64,000 bases of DNA. It comes from Streptomyces radicis. GTDB lineage: Bacteria > Actinomycetota > Actinomycetes > Streptomycetales > Streptomycetaceae. The stretch lies in assembly GCF_003626575.1 (NCBI RefSeq), contig NZ_RBDY01000002.1:186001-250000 (forward strand), given 5' to 3'. Under the pieces are notes generated by a model, which was given only the letters and a program-made list of their open reading frames with translations, was not told where the DNA came from and made no database searches. Positions 52,799 to 61,673 of the stretch are shown here, piece by piece (positions within the stretch are counted from its first letter, which is position 1; every line of letters starts with the position of its first letter). A program made the position numbers and the translations under genes.

Positions 52799-53404
52799 AT
52801 GGGTCAGTACACGATTCCCACGGTGGTCGAGCGCACCCCGCAGGGCGAGCGCGCCTTCGACGTCTACAGCAGGCTGCTGTCCGAGCGCGTCGTCTTCCTC
52901 GGCACCGAGATCGACGACGGCGTCGCCAACGTCGTCATCGCCCAGCTGCTCCACCTGGAGGCGGCGAACCCCGAGCGCGAGATCGCGATCTACATCAACT
53001 CCCCCGGTGGCTCGTTCACTTCGCTCATGGCGATCTACGACACGATGACCTTTGTCAACGCGCCGATCTCGACGTTCTGCGTCGGGCAGGCGGCCTCGAC
53101 CGCGGCCGTTCTGCTGGCGGGCGGCGACCCCGGGCGGCGGGCCGTGCTCGAGCACGCGCGCGTGCTGCTCGGGCAGCCCGCCAGCCCGGGGCAGCGCGGG
53201 ACCGCGTCCGATCTGAGCCTCCAGGCCAAGGAGATGCTGCGGATCAGGTCGCAGGTCGAGGAGGTGCTGGCCCGGCACACCGGGCACGACGTGGCGACGC
53301 TGCGGGCGGACATGGACCGCGACAAGGTGTTCACCGCGCGGGAGGCGGTGGCCTACGGGCTCGCGGACCAGGTGCTGAGCAGGCGCGCGCCGGTGGCGGC
53401 CTGA
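52799..53404 (+). CDS. ClpP-like subunit lacking the catalytic His (pseudo-subunit)
   Basis: A 201-residue ClpP paralogue. Ser100 (GQAAST) and Asp171 (ADMDRD) are kept but the catalytic His position is Gly125 ([10 protein letters not shown], where active forms read ARILIHQP). The barrel core [19 protein letters not shown] is intact, so it can likely assemble with the active subunit. By analogy to ClpR in plastids and cyanobacteria it may be structural or regulatory. ATG 52799 lies 1 bp after the upstream stop. Gly at this site may be common among streptomycete ClpP4s (not checked). Confidence 0.92.
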   Translation: MGQYTIPTVVERTPQGERAFDVYSRLLSERVVFLGTEIDDGVANVVIAQLLHLEAANPEREIAIYINSPGGSFTSLMAIYDTMTFVNAPISTFCVGQAASTAAVLLAGGDPGRRAVLEHARVLLGQPASPGQRGTASDLSLQAKEMLRIRSQVEEVLARHTGHDVATLRADMDRDKVFTAREAVAYGLADQVLSRRAPVAA

Positions 53405-53467
53405 GCGGGGCCGCCGACGGCGCGGCGGGCGTGGGGAGCTCGGGGCGCGTGCGCGGGGGGCGCGCGC

Positions 53468-53884
53468 TCAGGCCGCGAGCCTGACCTCGCCCCGGTGCGA
53501 ACCGGGGTGCACGGCCCGGCGGGAGGCGCTCATGCCACCCTCGCTCCGGCGCGCGGAACGGCGCACGGCGCGTTCGGCGAGCTCGCGCTGGGCGAGCGCC
53601 AGCAGGTCGGCCAGGCCGAGGCCAAGCGCCCCGGCCGCGGCGGCGAGCACCTCGGACGACGCCTCCTTGCGGCCGCGTTCGACCTCGGACAGGTACGGCA
53701 TGGAGATCCGGGCCGCCTCGGCCACGTCCTTGAGCGTGCGCTCCTGGTCGAGGCGGGCGCGGCGCAGCACGTCGCCGAGGACGTGCCGCCACAGCGGCTC
53801 CCTGGCGGCGGCGGGCACGGTGGCCGGGCGGAGGGGGATGACGCGGGCTTCGTCGGGCTGCCGGTCCGGCTGCTGGTCGCTCAC
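53468..53884 (-). CDS. popR: PopR-type regulator of the clpP3-clpP4 operon
   Basis: A 138-residue XRE/ClgR-type helix-turn-helix regulator. The DNA-binding region VLRRARLDQERTLKDVAEAARISMPYLSEVERGRKEASSEVLAAAAGALGL matches ClgR/PopR. The C-terminus is RLAA; C-terminal alanines are needed for ClpP1/P2 degradation of S. lividans PopR, which is an activator of clpP3-clpP4. Thus when ClpP1/P2 fails, PopR should accumulate and turn on the converging operon. GTG 53884 is a compromise: GAGGAGG is immediately before it, unusually close. Confidence 0.85.
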   Translation of the reverse strand: MSDQQPDRQPDEARVIPLRPATVPAAAREPLWRHVLGDVLRRARLDQERTLKDVAEAARISMPYLSEVERGRKEASSEVLAAAAGALGLGLADLLALAQRELAERAVRRSARRSEGGMSASRRAVHPGSHRGEVRLAA

Positions 53885-54169
53885 CCTCCTCAGCCTAGGG
53901 AGGCGGCGGGCGCCGGGAAGGGCCCCGCCCTCCGCCCTCCGCGAAATCGACGGGCGCGCCACCCCCGCGCCCGCGCCCGGGCCCCCGCGCCCCCGCGCCC
54001 CCGCCTCCGCAACGCCTCCTCCGCAACGCCTCTTTCGCAGCACCTGTGAACGGGCCATCCCCGATTGGGGTGACGGCACTTGCGTCCCGGCCCCACCCGT
54101 CCCCCCAGCCACTACGGTGCTCGCCAAGCCGACGCCGTGGTGGCGCCGCGACATGGTGGGAGGGATTCT

Positions 54170-55207
54170 GTGCCTGTTCTCGCGCTGATTTCCGGTTCCG
54201 GCGGGGATTCGCCCATGGTGGGCATGTCGGACGAGGCGATTGATCAATTCCTGTCCGGTCTTGGAGCGGCCGTGCGCGAATTCCTTCGCGAGTCCGACGG
54301 CGAACAGCGGCGCCGCGACAGCCTGATGGAGGCGGGCGAGGCGCACCTGGAGCGTTGCGACCGGACGCGTCACCCGCTGGTCGACTGCGAGATGGCCATC
54401 TCCTCGACGCGCGAACGCCTCGCCGTCGACTCCGCGACCCGGTTCCGCAACGCCGCCCGCGAGTTCGTGTCCTGGTGGGCCGACGCGGCGGCGGTGGCGC
54501 TCGCCGCGGCGGCCGAGGGCGCGCGCGTAACGAGTGTGCGCCTGGGCGCGGGCAACCCCGCGCTCCCCATGGACGAGAAGGAGGTCGCGCAGCTCCCCGA
54601 GGTCGACCGCCAGACCCGGCAGATGGTCGAGCTGGCCGCGTGGCTCGGCCCGACCCCGGCGCACGGCGGCCCCGAGCGCGACGACCTGATGGCCGAGGCG
54701 CTGGGACTCGCGTCCCGGAGCGGGCTGTTGATCCACCGCGAGGGCGGCGACGTCAAGGTCATCGACGACCCGTGGCCCGAGGCAAGGCGGCGGCGCCTGT
54801 GGGGTGAGTTCTGGACCGAGCACCGGATCCCGCGCCTGCCGAGCCCGAACGAGCTGGCCGACCTGCTGGCCGGGGCGGCGCCCGACACCGTGGAACGCGT
54901 CCACTCCGGGGCGATGGCGGTGGGGCGCGCGGTGCGGGCCGAGCTGCGCGTCGAGGAGCTGAACAGCCAGGCGGAGGACTGGACGCGCGAGGACGCGGAG
55001 GAGTTCGACCGGCTGTGCGACCAGGTGGACGGGCTGACGGGGCTGCTCGCCGCGTACGCCGGGCTGCTCACCGAGAGCCTCCCCGAGGTCCGCGCGGCGA
55101 CGCGCCGTCGGGTGCGAGCCGGAGCGGGCGCCGGCGCGAACGCCGGAGCGGGCGCCGGAGTGAGCGCCGGGGTGGGCGATGAGTTCCGGGGGCGCTCGAG
55201 GCCGTAG
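54170..55207 (+). CDS. Conserved hypothetical protein, helical
   Basis: A 345-residue protein I do not recognise. It is mostly helical: AIDQFLSGLGAAVREFLRESDGEQRRRDSLMEAGEAHLERC, a middle RFRNAAREFVSWWADAAAVALAAAAEGA that is hydrophobic but not a clear membrane helix, and later PNELADLLAGAAPDTVERVHSGAMAVGRAV. The C-terminal tail is Gly-Ala repeats (AGAGAGANAGAGAG). No catalytic motif. GTG 54170 has GGGAGGG; ATG 54215 is an alternative. It stands alone between popR and a secreted protein. Confidence 0.75.
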   Translation: MPVLALISGSGGDSPMVGMSDEAIDQFLSGLGAAVREFLRESDGEQRRRDSLMEAGEAHLERCDRTRHPLVDCEMAISSTRERLAVDSATRFRNAAREFVSWWADAAAVALAAAAEGARVTSVRLGAGNPALPMDEKEVAQLPEVDRQTRQMVELAAWLGPTPAHGGPERDDLMAEALGLASRSGLLIHREGGDVKVIDDPWPEARRRRLWGEFWTEHRIPRLPSPNELADLLAGAAPDTVERVHSGAMAVGRAVRAELRVEELNSQAEDWTREDAEEFDRLCDQVDGLTGLLAAYAGLLTESLPEVRAATRRRVRAGAGAGANAGAGAGVSAGVGDEFRGRSRP

Positions 55208-55424
55208 CGGCGGATCACCTGGCCGGTCGGCCGAGCCCGCCGCACCGCGCGGGCGAGCCGTTGGGGACGGCGGGCGACCGGGACGCGGCGGGCCCGCGCG
55301 GCCCGCGGTGGGGTTGACGTGTGCATGGTCGGGTATTTTCAGCGCACGGGGCTCAACCCGCGTAGATCACGGGCGTTCCGTTGTCCCGTCGAACCCCCAC
55401 ATCGTTCAAGAGAGGTCCCCCCAC

Positions 55425-55946
55425 ATGCGTATGCGATCTGTTCTGTCCGCGGTCGGCGCCGTCGGTGCGGCCGGTGCGCTCGTCCTCGGCTCGGGCGGCG
55501 TCGCGGCCGCGGAGAGCGCCGACGTCGCGCCGCTCGTGACCAAGATCAGCCACAGCCAGGCCACGTCGATGTTCCAGGCGTCCGGCATCACGTGGTCGTC
55601 CTCCGGCGGCTGTTCGGACCGCAACGTCCCCACCTGCACGTCGTTCGACCAGCTGAACCTCGAGTCCGCGCAGGGCGCCCAGACGCTCAGGTCCGCCAGC
55701 GGCTGCTCCCTCAACATCACCGGCGGCACCGAGACCGGCCACGCGGGCGGCACCTACAGCCACTGGAACGGCTACAAGCTCGACTTCGGCCTCAACGGCT
55801 GCATCGACGGCTACATCACCGGCGTCTTCACCTACATCGGCCAACGCGGCGACGGCGCCGCCCTGTACGAGTCGGGCTCGGGCAACGTCTACGCCCGCGA
55901 GGGCAACCACTGGGACGTCACCTACTACAACTGCGGCGGCTGCTGA
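55425..55946 (+). CDS. Secreted M15-like (D-Ala-D-Ala peptidase fold) protein
   Basis: A 173-residue secreted protein. The signal peptide (MRSVLSAVGAVGAAGALVLGSGGVAAAESA) precedes a small domain with ITWSSSGGCSDRNVPTCTSFDQL, GCSLNITGGTETGHAGGTYSHWNGYKLDF and the C-terminal HWDVTYYNC. The S-H-x-x-G-x-x-x-D pattern and later H-W-D-V resemble metal-ligand positions of M15 peptidases, and several Cys suggest disulfides. Size is much smaller than VanY. It may cut peptidoglycan stems or be a metal-binding relic. ATG 55425 follows GAGAGG. Confidence 0.75.
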   Translation: MRMRSVLSAVGAVGAAGALVLGSGGVAAAESADVAPLVTKISHSQATSMFQASGITWSSSGGCSDRNVPTCTSFDQLNLESAQGAQTLRSASGCSLNITGGTETGHAGGTYSHWNGYKLDFGLNGCIDGYITGVFTYIGQRGDGAALYESGSGNVYAREGNHWDVTYYNCGGC

Positions 55947-56033
55947 CCGGCCCCCGCTGACCAGGCTCCCCCGTTCGGCCCCCCGGATAGACTGGGGGGC
56001 CGATCGTCTGACGGAAGAGGGGAGTTCCGCGGC

Positions 56034-56576
56034 ATGGACGGGACGGTGACGGCGGTCAGCAGCAGCGGCGAGTACTCGTTCACCAAGCCGAATCGGGACA
56101 GCATCACCCTGCTCGCGGGACTCGGCGTCGAGGGGGACGTCCACGCGGGGGTCACGGTCAAGCACCGGTCGCGCATGGCGCAGGACCCGACCCAGCCGAA
56201 TCTGCGGCAGGTCCACCTCATCCACGCGGAGCTGCTCACCGAGCTCGCGGCCGACGGCTTCCCCGTCGCGCCGGGCGAGCTGGGCGAGAACGTCACCACG
56301 ACCGGCGTCGACCTCCTCGGCCTGTCCGTGGGCACCCTGCTGCGCCTCGGCGGCAGCGCGGTGGTCGAGGTCACGGGCCTGCGGAACCCCTGTGTGCAGA
56401 TCGACACCTTCCAGGACGGGCTGCTGAAGAAGGTGATCAGCCGCGACGCCGCGGGGAACGTCGTGCGGCGGGCCGGGATCATGGGCGTGGTCCGCCGGGG
56501 TGGCGTCGTCCGCCCCGGCGACGCGATCAGGGCCCAGCTCCCCACGTCCCCGCACCGTCCCCTCGAACGCGTCTGA
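56034..56576 (+). CDS. MOSC-domain protein
   Basis: A 180-residue stand-alone MOSC domain (molybdenum cofactor sulfurase C-terminal type). Seen: LAGLGVEGDVHAGVTVKHRSRMAQDPTQPN, RQVHLIHAELL, LGENVTTTGVDLLGLSVGTLLRLGGSAVVEVTGLRNPCVQID with the conserved Cys, and RAGIMGVVRRGGVVRPGD. Such proteins are thought to handle sulfur on molybdenum cofactor or N-hydroxylated substrates. Start ATG 56034 with a GAGGGGAG site. The following gene lies 20 bp downstream but is unrelated. Confidence 0.93.
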   Translation: MDGTVTAVSSSGEYSFTKPNRDSITLLAGLGVEGDVHAGVTVKHRSRMAQDPTQPNLRQVHLIHAELLTELAADGFPVAPGELGENVTTTGVDLLGLSVGTLLRLGGSAVVEVTGLRNPCVQIDTFQDGLLKKVISRDAAGNVVRRAGIMGVVRRGGVVRPGDAIRAQLPTSPHRPLERV

Positions 56577-56595
56577 GCGCGGGGGGCGTTGAGGG

Positions 56596-57150
56596 GTGGA
56601 CGCCTCGACGAGCGCGCTGATCGTCGCGGTGGCGGGCGTGGTCGGCACGCTGGCCTCGGGCCTGCTGGCACACCGCGGCGCGCTGCGGGCCGTGTCGGTG
56701 CAGCTGACCCACGCCGAGCGGCAGTGGCGGCGGGAGCACGAGGCGCAGGACCGGCGCGAGGAGATGGCCGCGCGCCGGGCGGTGTACATCGCGCTGAACC
56801 AGTCGCTCAGGCAGTACCACGCGGCGGTGTACCGCGATCACCAGGCGCGGGCGGCCGGGCGGGTCGAGCCCGAGCTGACCGAGCGGCGTGCGGCGGACCG
56901 GCGTGCGATGCGTGAGGTGTACGCCGAGGCGCAGATGACCGTTCCCGACGAGGTGATGGAGGCGGCGGGGCGGCTGTTCCACCTGCTGGAGCGGACCAAC
57001 AGGAGCGTCGAGTCCGGCGATCTCGACGGCGTTCCCGAGCGGCTGGCGCGGGGCTCGGAGTGGCTGTACGAGGTGCGGCAGGTGATGCGGCGGGACCTGG
57101 GGATCAGCGACCTGCCGGTGCGGCGGCCGCAGGGGTACGGCGACGTCTGA
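56596..57150 (+). CDS. Membrane-anchored coiled-coil protein of unknown function
   Basis: A 184-residue protein with one N-terminal hydrophobic helix (ALIVAVAGVVGTLASGLLAH), followed by a long charged helix (AERQWRREHEAQDRREEMAARRAVYIALNQSLRQYHAAVYR) and a second helical block ending VRQVMRRDLGI. This helix-plus-coiled-coil plan is common among uncharacterised streptomycete proteins. GTG 56596 is preceded by GAGGG only. Possibly cotranscribed with the MOSC gene (20 bp). Confidence 0.75.
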   Translation: MDASTSALIVAVAGVVGTLASGLLAHRGALRAVSVQLTHAERQWRREHEAQDRREEMAARRAVYIALNQSLRQYHAAVYRDHQARAAGRVEPELTERRAADRRAMREVYAEAQMTVPDEVMEAAGRLFHLLERTNRSVESGDLDGVPERLARGSEWLYEVRQVMRRDLGISDLPVRRPQGYGDV

Positions 57151-57213
57151 GGCGCGCGGCCGCGCGAGGGCGCGGGTCGCGTAGGGGCGGGGCGGCGGGG
57201 TACTCGGGGGCGC

Positions 57214-58284
57214 ATGAATGTCCCAGAGGTGTCCGCGTTGCCCGACGCGCGGGGGGTGCCTCCCGCTTGCGGGGTGGGGGTACCTCCCGCTTGCGGGGTG
57301 GGGGTACCTCCCGCTTGCGGGGGAGTGTCCGAGGCGTTGATCGGCGCGCTCCGGCGTGAGCCGGGGCGCGCTGTCGAGGTGTGCGCCGGGGGGCCGGTCG
57401 AGGGGGCCGAGCCCTACGGGGAGGACCTCCAGCTGGCGCTCTATCTCTGTTACGAGCTGCACTACCGCGGCCTCGATGGCGTGGACGCGGCGTGGGAGTG
57501 GGATCCGGAGCTGCTGCGGCTCCGTGGGGCGCTCGAGGAGCGCTTCCTCGGCGCGCTGCGCACGGACGCCCCCACGCACGAGACGCCCGCCGAGGCGTTG
57601 GACGCGCTGCTGGTCGAGCCGGTGAACGGCACCGGCCTCTCGTTCTACCTACGGGACGAGGGGGAGCTGTGGCACCTGCGCGAGTACGCGGCGTTGCGCT
57701 CGCTCTACCACCTGAAGGAGGCCGACCCGCACGCGTGGGCCATCCCCCGGCTCTCAGGGCGCGCCAAGGCGGGGCTCGTGGCCGTGGAGTACGACGAGTT
57801 CGGGGCGGGGCGCGCGGAGCGGGCGCACGCGCGGTTGTACGCGGAGCTGATGGCCGACCTCGGGCTGAACCCGGCCTACGGCCGTTATCTGGAGGAGGCG
57901 GGCACGGCCGAGGCGCTGTGCACCGTGAACCTGATGTCGATGCTCGGCCTCCACCGGGTGCTGCGCGGCGGCCTCGTCGGGCACTTCGCGGCGCTCGAGA
58001 CCATGTCGTCGCCGGGGTCGCGGCGCATGGCGCAGGCGCTCGAGCGGGCCGGGGCCGGGGAGGCGGCGGTCGGCTTCCACCTGGAGCACGTCGAGGCGGA
58101 CGCGGTGCACGAGCAGCTCGTGCGGCGCGAGGTCGTCGGGGGCCTGCTCGAGGACGAGCCGTGGCTCGCCAGGGACGTGGCGTTCGGGGTGGACGCGACG
58201 GTGTGGCTGGAGGACCGTTTCGCCGAGGCCGTGCGCGGGGCGTGGGAGCGCGGCGAGTCCGCCCTGCGCCGCCCCTTGTCTTGA
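57214..58284 (+). CDS. Iron-containing redox enzyme (heme-oxygenase-like diiron oxidase family)
   Basis: A 356-residue HDO/heme-oxygenase-fold protein. Diiron-type residues appear in [46 protein letters not shown] and [19 protein letters not shown], giving the expected E/H/D set. Residues about 14-37 are three copies of VPPACGVG, encoded by a 24-bp tandem repeat (57256-57325); this part is not family-like and looks inserted, so the true start could lie after it, such as the GTG at 57325. Natural substrates are unknown; relatives cut fatty acids or oxidise amino-acid derivatives. Confidence 0.85.
   Translation: MNVPEVSALPDARGVPPACGVGVPPACGVGVPPACGGVSEALIGALRREPGRAVEVCAGGPVEGAEPYGEDLQLALYLCYELHYRGLDGVDAAWEWDPELLRLRGALEERFLGALRTDAPTHETPAEALDALLVEPVNGTGLSFYLRDEGELWHLREYAALRSLYHLKEADPHAWAIPRLSGRAKAGLVAVEYDEFGAGRAERAHARLYAELMADLGLNPAYGRYLEEAGTAEALCTVNLMSMLGLHRVLRGGLVGHFAALETMSSPGSRRMAQALERAGAGEAAVGFHLEHVEADAVHEQLVRREVVGGLLEDEPWLARDVAFGVDATVWLEDRFAEAVRGAWERGESALRRPLS
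57256..57325. repeat. 24-bp tandem repeat inside the HDO-type gene
   Basis: Three units of GT(G/A)CCTCCCGCTTGCGG plus GGTGGGG at 57256, 57280 and 57304 (last one shortened). Each holds CCCGC-TT-GCGGG, a small hairpin, so the DNA could fold in each unit. Such GGTACCTCCCGC elements resemble dispersed intergenic repeats; this one sits within or just before the coding region. Confidence 0.92.
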
Positions 58285-58337
58285 CGCGCCCCGGCGCACG
58301 GGCGCACGCGGCGCCCACGGGCGCACGCCGCGCCCGT

Positions 58338-58604
58338 TCAGCCCTCGTCGCGCCGGCGCGGGCGGTGGCTCGTGTCGCAGAACGGGAAGTGCTTGCTGCG
58401 GCGGCACGTGCACAGCGCCACGACCGGGCGGTCCGAACGGGTCGTCGTGCCGTCCTCGTGCCGGAACTCCACCGGCCCCTCGATCAGCAGCGGCCCACCG
58501 CGCTCCTGCGCGACCCGCCGCGCGGGCCGTTCAACGGCGGACTCGGCGGGCTCGGCGGACCCGGCGGACCCGAACGGCTCGCGCGAAGGCTTGTGCGTCG
58601 ACAT
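58338..58604 (-). CDS. CDGSH-type iron-sulfur protein
   Basis: An 88-residue protein with the CDGSH 2Fe-2S cluster motif: [18 protein letters not shown] near residues 64-81 supplies three Cys and one His. The stretch [15 protein letters not shown] before it fits the family's strand region. The N-terminal 30 residues are unstructured. Converges with the HDO-type gene and is divergent from mscR. Probably an electron-transfer or sensor protein. Confidence 0.9.
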   Translation of the reverse strand: MSTHKPSREPFGSAGSAEPAESAVERPARRVAQERGGPLLIEGPVEFRHEDGTTTRSDRPVVALCTCRRSKHFPFCDTSHRPRRRDEG

Positions 58605-58694
58605 GGCCCGCGAGTACCCGGATATGGACGGTTCGTGCCGTCACGCCCGAGAATGGCGACCGGCCGATCGGGACAGGACACGAGGAGAGCGTTC

Positions 58695-59792
58695 ATGGCA
58701 CACGACGTACGTCATGAGGTACGTGGCGTCATCGCACCGGGCAAGAACGAGCCGGTGCGGGTGGAGACCGTCCTGGTCCCCGACCCGGGCCCCGGCGAGG
58801 CGCTGGTGCGGGTGCAGACCTGCGGCGTGTGCCACACCGACCTGCACTACAAGCAGGGCGGGATCAACGATGAGTTCCCGTTCCTCCTGGGCCACGAGGC
58901 CGCCGGGGTCGTCGAGGCGGTCGGCGACGGCGTGGCCGACGTCGCGCCGGGCGACTTCGTGATCCTCAACTGGCGCGCGGTGTGCGGCCAGTGCCGGGCG
59001 TGTCTGCGCGGCAGGCCGCAGTACTGCTTCAACACGCACAACGCCACGCAGCGCATGACCCTGACCGACGGGACGGAGCTGTCCCCCGCGCTGGGCATCG
59101 GCGCGTTCGCCGAGAAGACGCTGGTCGCCGCGGGGCAGTGCACCAAGGTGGACCCCGCCGCGTCCCCCGCCGCGGCCGGGCTGCTCGGCTGCGGCGTCAT
59201 GGCGGGCATCGGCGCCGCGATCAACACCGGGGGCGTAGGGCGCGGCGACAGCGTCGCTGTCATCGGCTGCGGCGGCGTCGGCGACGCGGCGATCATGGGC
59301 GCCAGGCTCGCGGGCGCGGCGCGGATCATCGGGATCGACATCGACCCGCGCAAGCTGGAGACCGCGCTGCGCCTCGGCGCCACCCACACGGTCAACGCGG
59401 CAGACGCCGACCCGGTCGAGGCGGTGCGCGAGCTGACCGGGGGCTTCGGCGCCGACGTGGTGATCGAGGCGGTGGGCCGCCCCGAGACGTACCGGCAGGC
59501 GTTCTACGCCCGCGACCTGGCCGGAACGGTCGTGCTCGTCGGGGTGCCGACGCCCGAGATGACGCTGGAGCTGCCGCTGCTCGACGTGTTCGGGCGTGGC
59601 GGCGCGCTCACGTCGTCGTGGTACGGCGACTGCCTGCCGTCGCGGGACTTCCCGATGCTGATCGACCTCTATCTCCAGGGGCGCCTCGACCTGGACGCGT
59701 TCGTCAGCGAGACGGTCGGGCTCGACGACGTGGAGGCGGCGTTCGACCGCATGCACGCGGGCGACGTGCTGCGCTCGGTGGTGGTGCTGTGA
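58695..59792 (+). CDS. mscR: S-(hydroxymethyl)mycothiol dehydrogenase
   Basis: A 365-residue zinc alcohol dehydrogenase of the MscR type, which oxidises the formaldehyde adduct of mycothiol. Seen: catalytic zinc residues [15 protein letters not shown] and GHEAAG, structural zinc cysteines [15 protein letters not shown], Rossmann motif [15 protein letters not shown], and [18 protein letters not shown] 58695 follows AGGAGAG. The stop overlaps the start of the MBL hydrolase gene by one base, the pair known from actinobacteria, where the hydrolase is proposed to release formate from S-formylmycothiol. Confidence 0.95.
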   Translation: MAHDVRHEVRGVIAPGKNEPVRVETVLVPDPGPGEALVRVQTCGVCHTDLHYKQGGINDEFPFLLGHEAAGVVEAVGDGVADVAPGDFVILNWRAVCGQCRACLRGRPQYCFNTHNATQRMTLTDGTELSPALGIGAFAEKTLVAAGQCTKVDPAASPAAAGLLGCGVMAGIGAAINTGGVGRGDSVAVIGCGGVGDAAIMGARLAGAARIIGIDIDPRKLETALRLGATHTVNAADADPVEAVRELTGGFGADVVIEAVGRPETYRQAFYARDLAGTVVLVGVPTPEMTLELPLLDVFGRGGALTSSWYGDCLPSRDFPMLIDLYLQGRLDLDAFVSETVGLDDVEAAFDRMHAGDVLRSVVVL

Positions 59793-60421
59793 TGGCCGCG
59801 TGGATCGAACGCGTCGTCACCTCGGGCACGTTCGCGCTCGACGGCGGCGTGTGGGACGTCGACAACAACGTGTGGATCGTCGGCGACGACACCGAGGCCG
59901 TCGTCATCGACGCCGCACACGACGCCGACGCCATCGCCGAGGCCCTGGGCGGGCGGCGGCTGCTCGCCATCGTGAGCACGCACGCGCACAACGACCACGT
60001 CAACGCCGCGCCCGCGCTCGCCGAACGCACCGGCGCGCCCGTCCTGCTGCACCCGGACGACCTGCCGCTGTGGAAGCTGACGCACCCGGACCGGGCCCCC
60101 GAAGGGGAGCTGGCCGACGGGCAGGTGATCACCGTCGCGGGCACGGCGCTCACCGTGCTGCACACGCCGGGGCACGCGCCGGGCGCGGTGTGCCTGTACG
60201 CGCCCGCGCTCGGGACGGTGTTCACCGGGGACACGCTCTTCGCGGGCGGCCCCGGGGCCACGGGGCGCTCGTTCTCCGACTTCCCCACGATCATCCGGTC
60301 GATCGAGGGGAGGCTGCTGAGCCTCGCCCCCGACACCGCGGTCCGCCCCGGTCACGGGGACGGCACGACGGTCGGCGACGAGGCCCCCCACCTCGACGCG
60401 TGGATCGCCCGCGGGCACTGA
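59792..60421 (+). CDS. MBL-fold hydrolase, likely S-formylmycothiol hydrolase-type
   Basis: A 209-residue metallo-beta-lactamase-fold hydrolase. The zinc motif is THAHNDHVN near residue 65, with further ligands in HTPGHAPGAVCLY, FTGDTLFAGG and RPGHGDGTT. Translationally coupled to mscR (overlap at the A of TGATG). Context suggests it hydrolyses the mycothiol thioester left by MscR. It could alternatively be a glyoxalase II-like enzyme. Confidence 0.9.
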   Translation: MAAWIERVVTSGTFALDGGVWDVDNNVWIVGDDTEAVVIDAAHDADAIAEALGGRRLLAIVSTHAHNDHVNAAPALAERTGAPVLLHPDDLPLWKLTHPDRAPEGELADGQVITVAGTALTVLHTPGHAPGAVCLYAPALGTVFTGDTLFAGGPGATGRSFSDFPTIIRSIEGRLLSLAPDTAVRPGHGDGTTVGDEAPHLDAWIARGH

Positions 60422-60703
60422 GCCATGGCCGCGCCCGGCGCGGCCATGGCGTTGCGCGGGTGCACCCCCGCATGAGTCGGCGCGTCGACGGCGTGTTTGA
60501 CTCCTCGGGCGGCCAGGGGGTTGCGGCCATGGTCGGAACGGCGGGTCGTCCGGCATGCTGGAGAGTGACGTGTCAGCGGCTGGATGACGTGATCTCACCG
60601 AGCGTAAAGGCAGCGTTTACCACGCGGTCACCCGCGCGTATCCTGACTCGCTGGTCGCGTGTTTACGGTCGTGCCTGTCCTGCTCACTGCCCCTGGAAAC
60701 CCG

Positions 60704-61669
60704 GTGCCCAAGCTCTCAGTCATCGTCGCCTGCCACAACGTTCAGGACTTCGTCCCCACCACCCTCCGGAGCCTGGAGAGAAACGCGGGGCCCGACACGG
60801 AGTTCATCCTGGTCGACGACCGGTCCACGGACGCCACGGGCGAGATCCTCGGACGGGCGGAGGGCAAGCTCCCGCAGGCCAGGGTGCTCCGGCACGACAC
60901 CAACCTGGGCATCTCCCAGGCGCGGAACACCGGGATCGAGGCCGCGAGCGGCGACTACGTCACGTTCCTCGACGGTGACGACTGGTACGCGCCCGGCTAT
61001 CTGGACCAGCTGACGGCGGCGGCCGAGTCGATCGACTGCGACTACGTGCGCACCGACCATGTGCAGTCGAACGGGAAGCGGCGCACCGTGGTGCGCGCCC
61101 CCGCGCCCCGGCGCGGGGTGGCGATGAGCCCGCGCGACGCGATCGCGCCCGCCGACCGCAAGACGATGGTGGACTACCCGTTCGTGTGGGCGGGCGCGTA
61201 CCGGCGCTCGCTGTTCGACGACGGGCTGCGCTTCCAGACGCACCTGCGCACCGCCGAGGACCGGGTGTTCTGCTGGCAGCTCCAGCTGCGCGCGACGTCG
61301 TTCGCCTCGGTGGGGCTGCTCGGGATGTTCTACCGGCGCGGCGTCACCACGTCGTTGACCCAGATACGGGACGACCGGCAGCTCGACTTCCTCCCGGCGC
61401 ACGACCTCATCCTCGACGAGGTCATGCGGGACCGGGAGTCGGAGCGCTTCCTGCCGAAGATCGTCCGGACGTACTGTGCCATGATCGCCTTCCACGCCGC
61501 GAACGCCGAGCGCTACGAGCCGGACGCCGCACGGCGGTTGAAGCAGGAGTCGACGGCGGCGCTGCGGCGCTTCCCGCCGCAGCTGCTCGAGCGGACACTG
61601 GTGGCCATGGGCGACGAGCGCGGGAGAGTGCTCAGGCGGTTGCTCGGCCGGGTACGGAAGGCGGCCTGA
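60704..61669 (+). CDS. Family 2 glycosyltransferase
   Basis: A 321-residue GT2 (GT-A fold) transferase. Seen: KLSVIVACHNVQDFVPTTLRSL, EFILVDDRSTDATGEI, NLGISQARNTGIEAASGDYVTFLDGDDWYAPGYL with the metal-binding DxD-like DGDD, and a later RTAEDRVFCWQL matching the ED catalytic region. No membrane helix. GTG 60704 is selected because the family starts at this strand; GTG 60659 would add 15 residues. It lies 4 bp before the polysialyltransferase-type gene, so they form an operon for a surface glycan. Confidence 0.93.
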   Translation: MPKLSVIVACHNVQDFVPTTLRSLERNAGPDTEFILVDDRSTDATGEILGRAEGKLPQARVLRHDTNLGISQARNTGIEAASGDYVTFLDGDDWYAPGYLDQLTAAAESIDCDYVRTDHVQSNGKRRTVVRAPAPRRGVAMSPRDAIAPADRKTMVDYPFVWAGAYRRSLFDDGLRFQTHLRTAEDRVFCWQLQLRATSFASVGLLGMFYRRGVTTSLTQIRDDRQLDFLPAHDLILDEVMRDRESERFLPKIVRTYCAMIAFHAANAERYEPDAARRLKQESTAALRRFPPQLLERTLVAMGDERGRVLRRLLGRVRKAA

Positions 61670-61673
61670 ATCC

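Noticed and set aside
57256..57325. CRISPR-like array
   Set aside because: Units abut without spacers and are three in number; simple tandem repeat.
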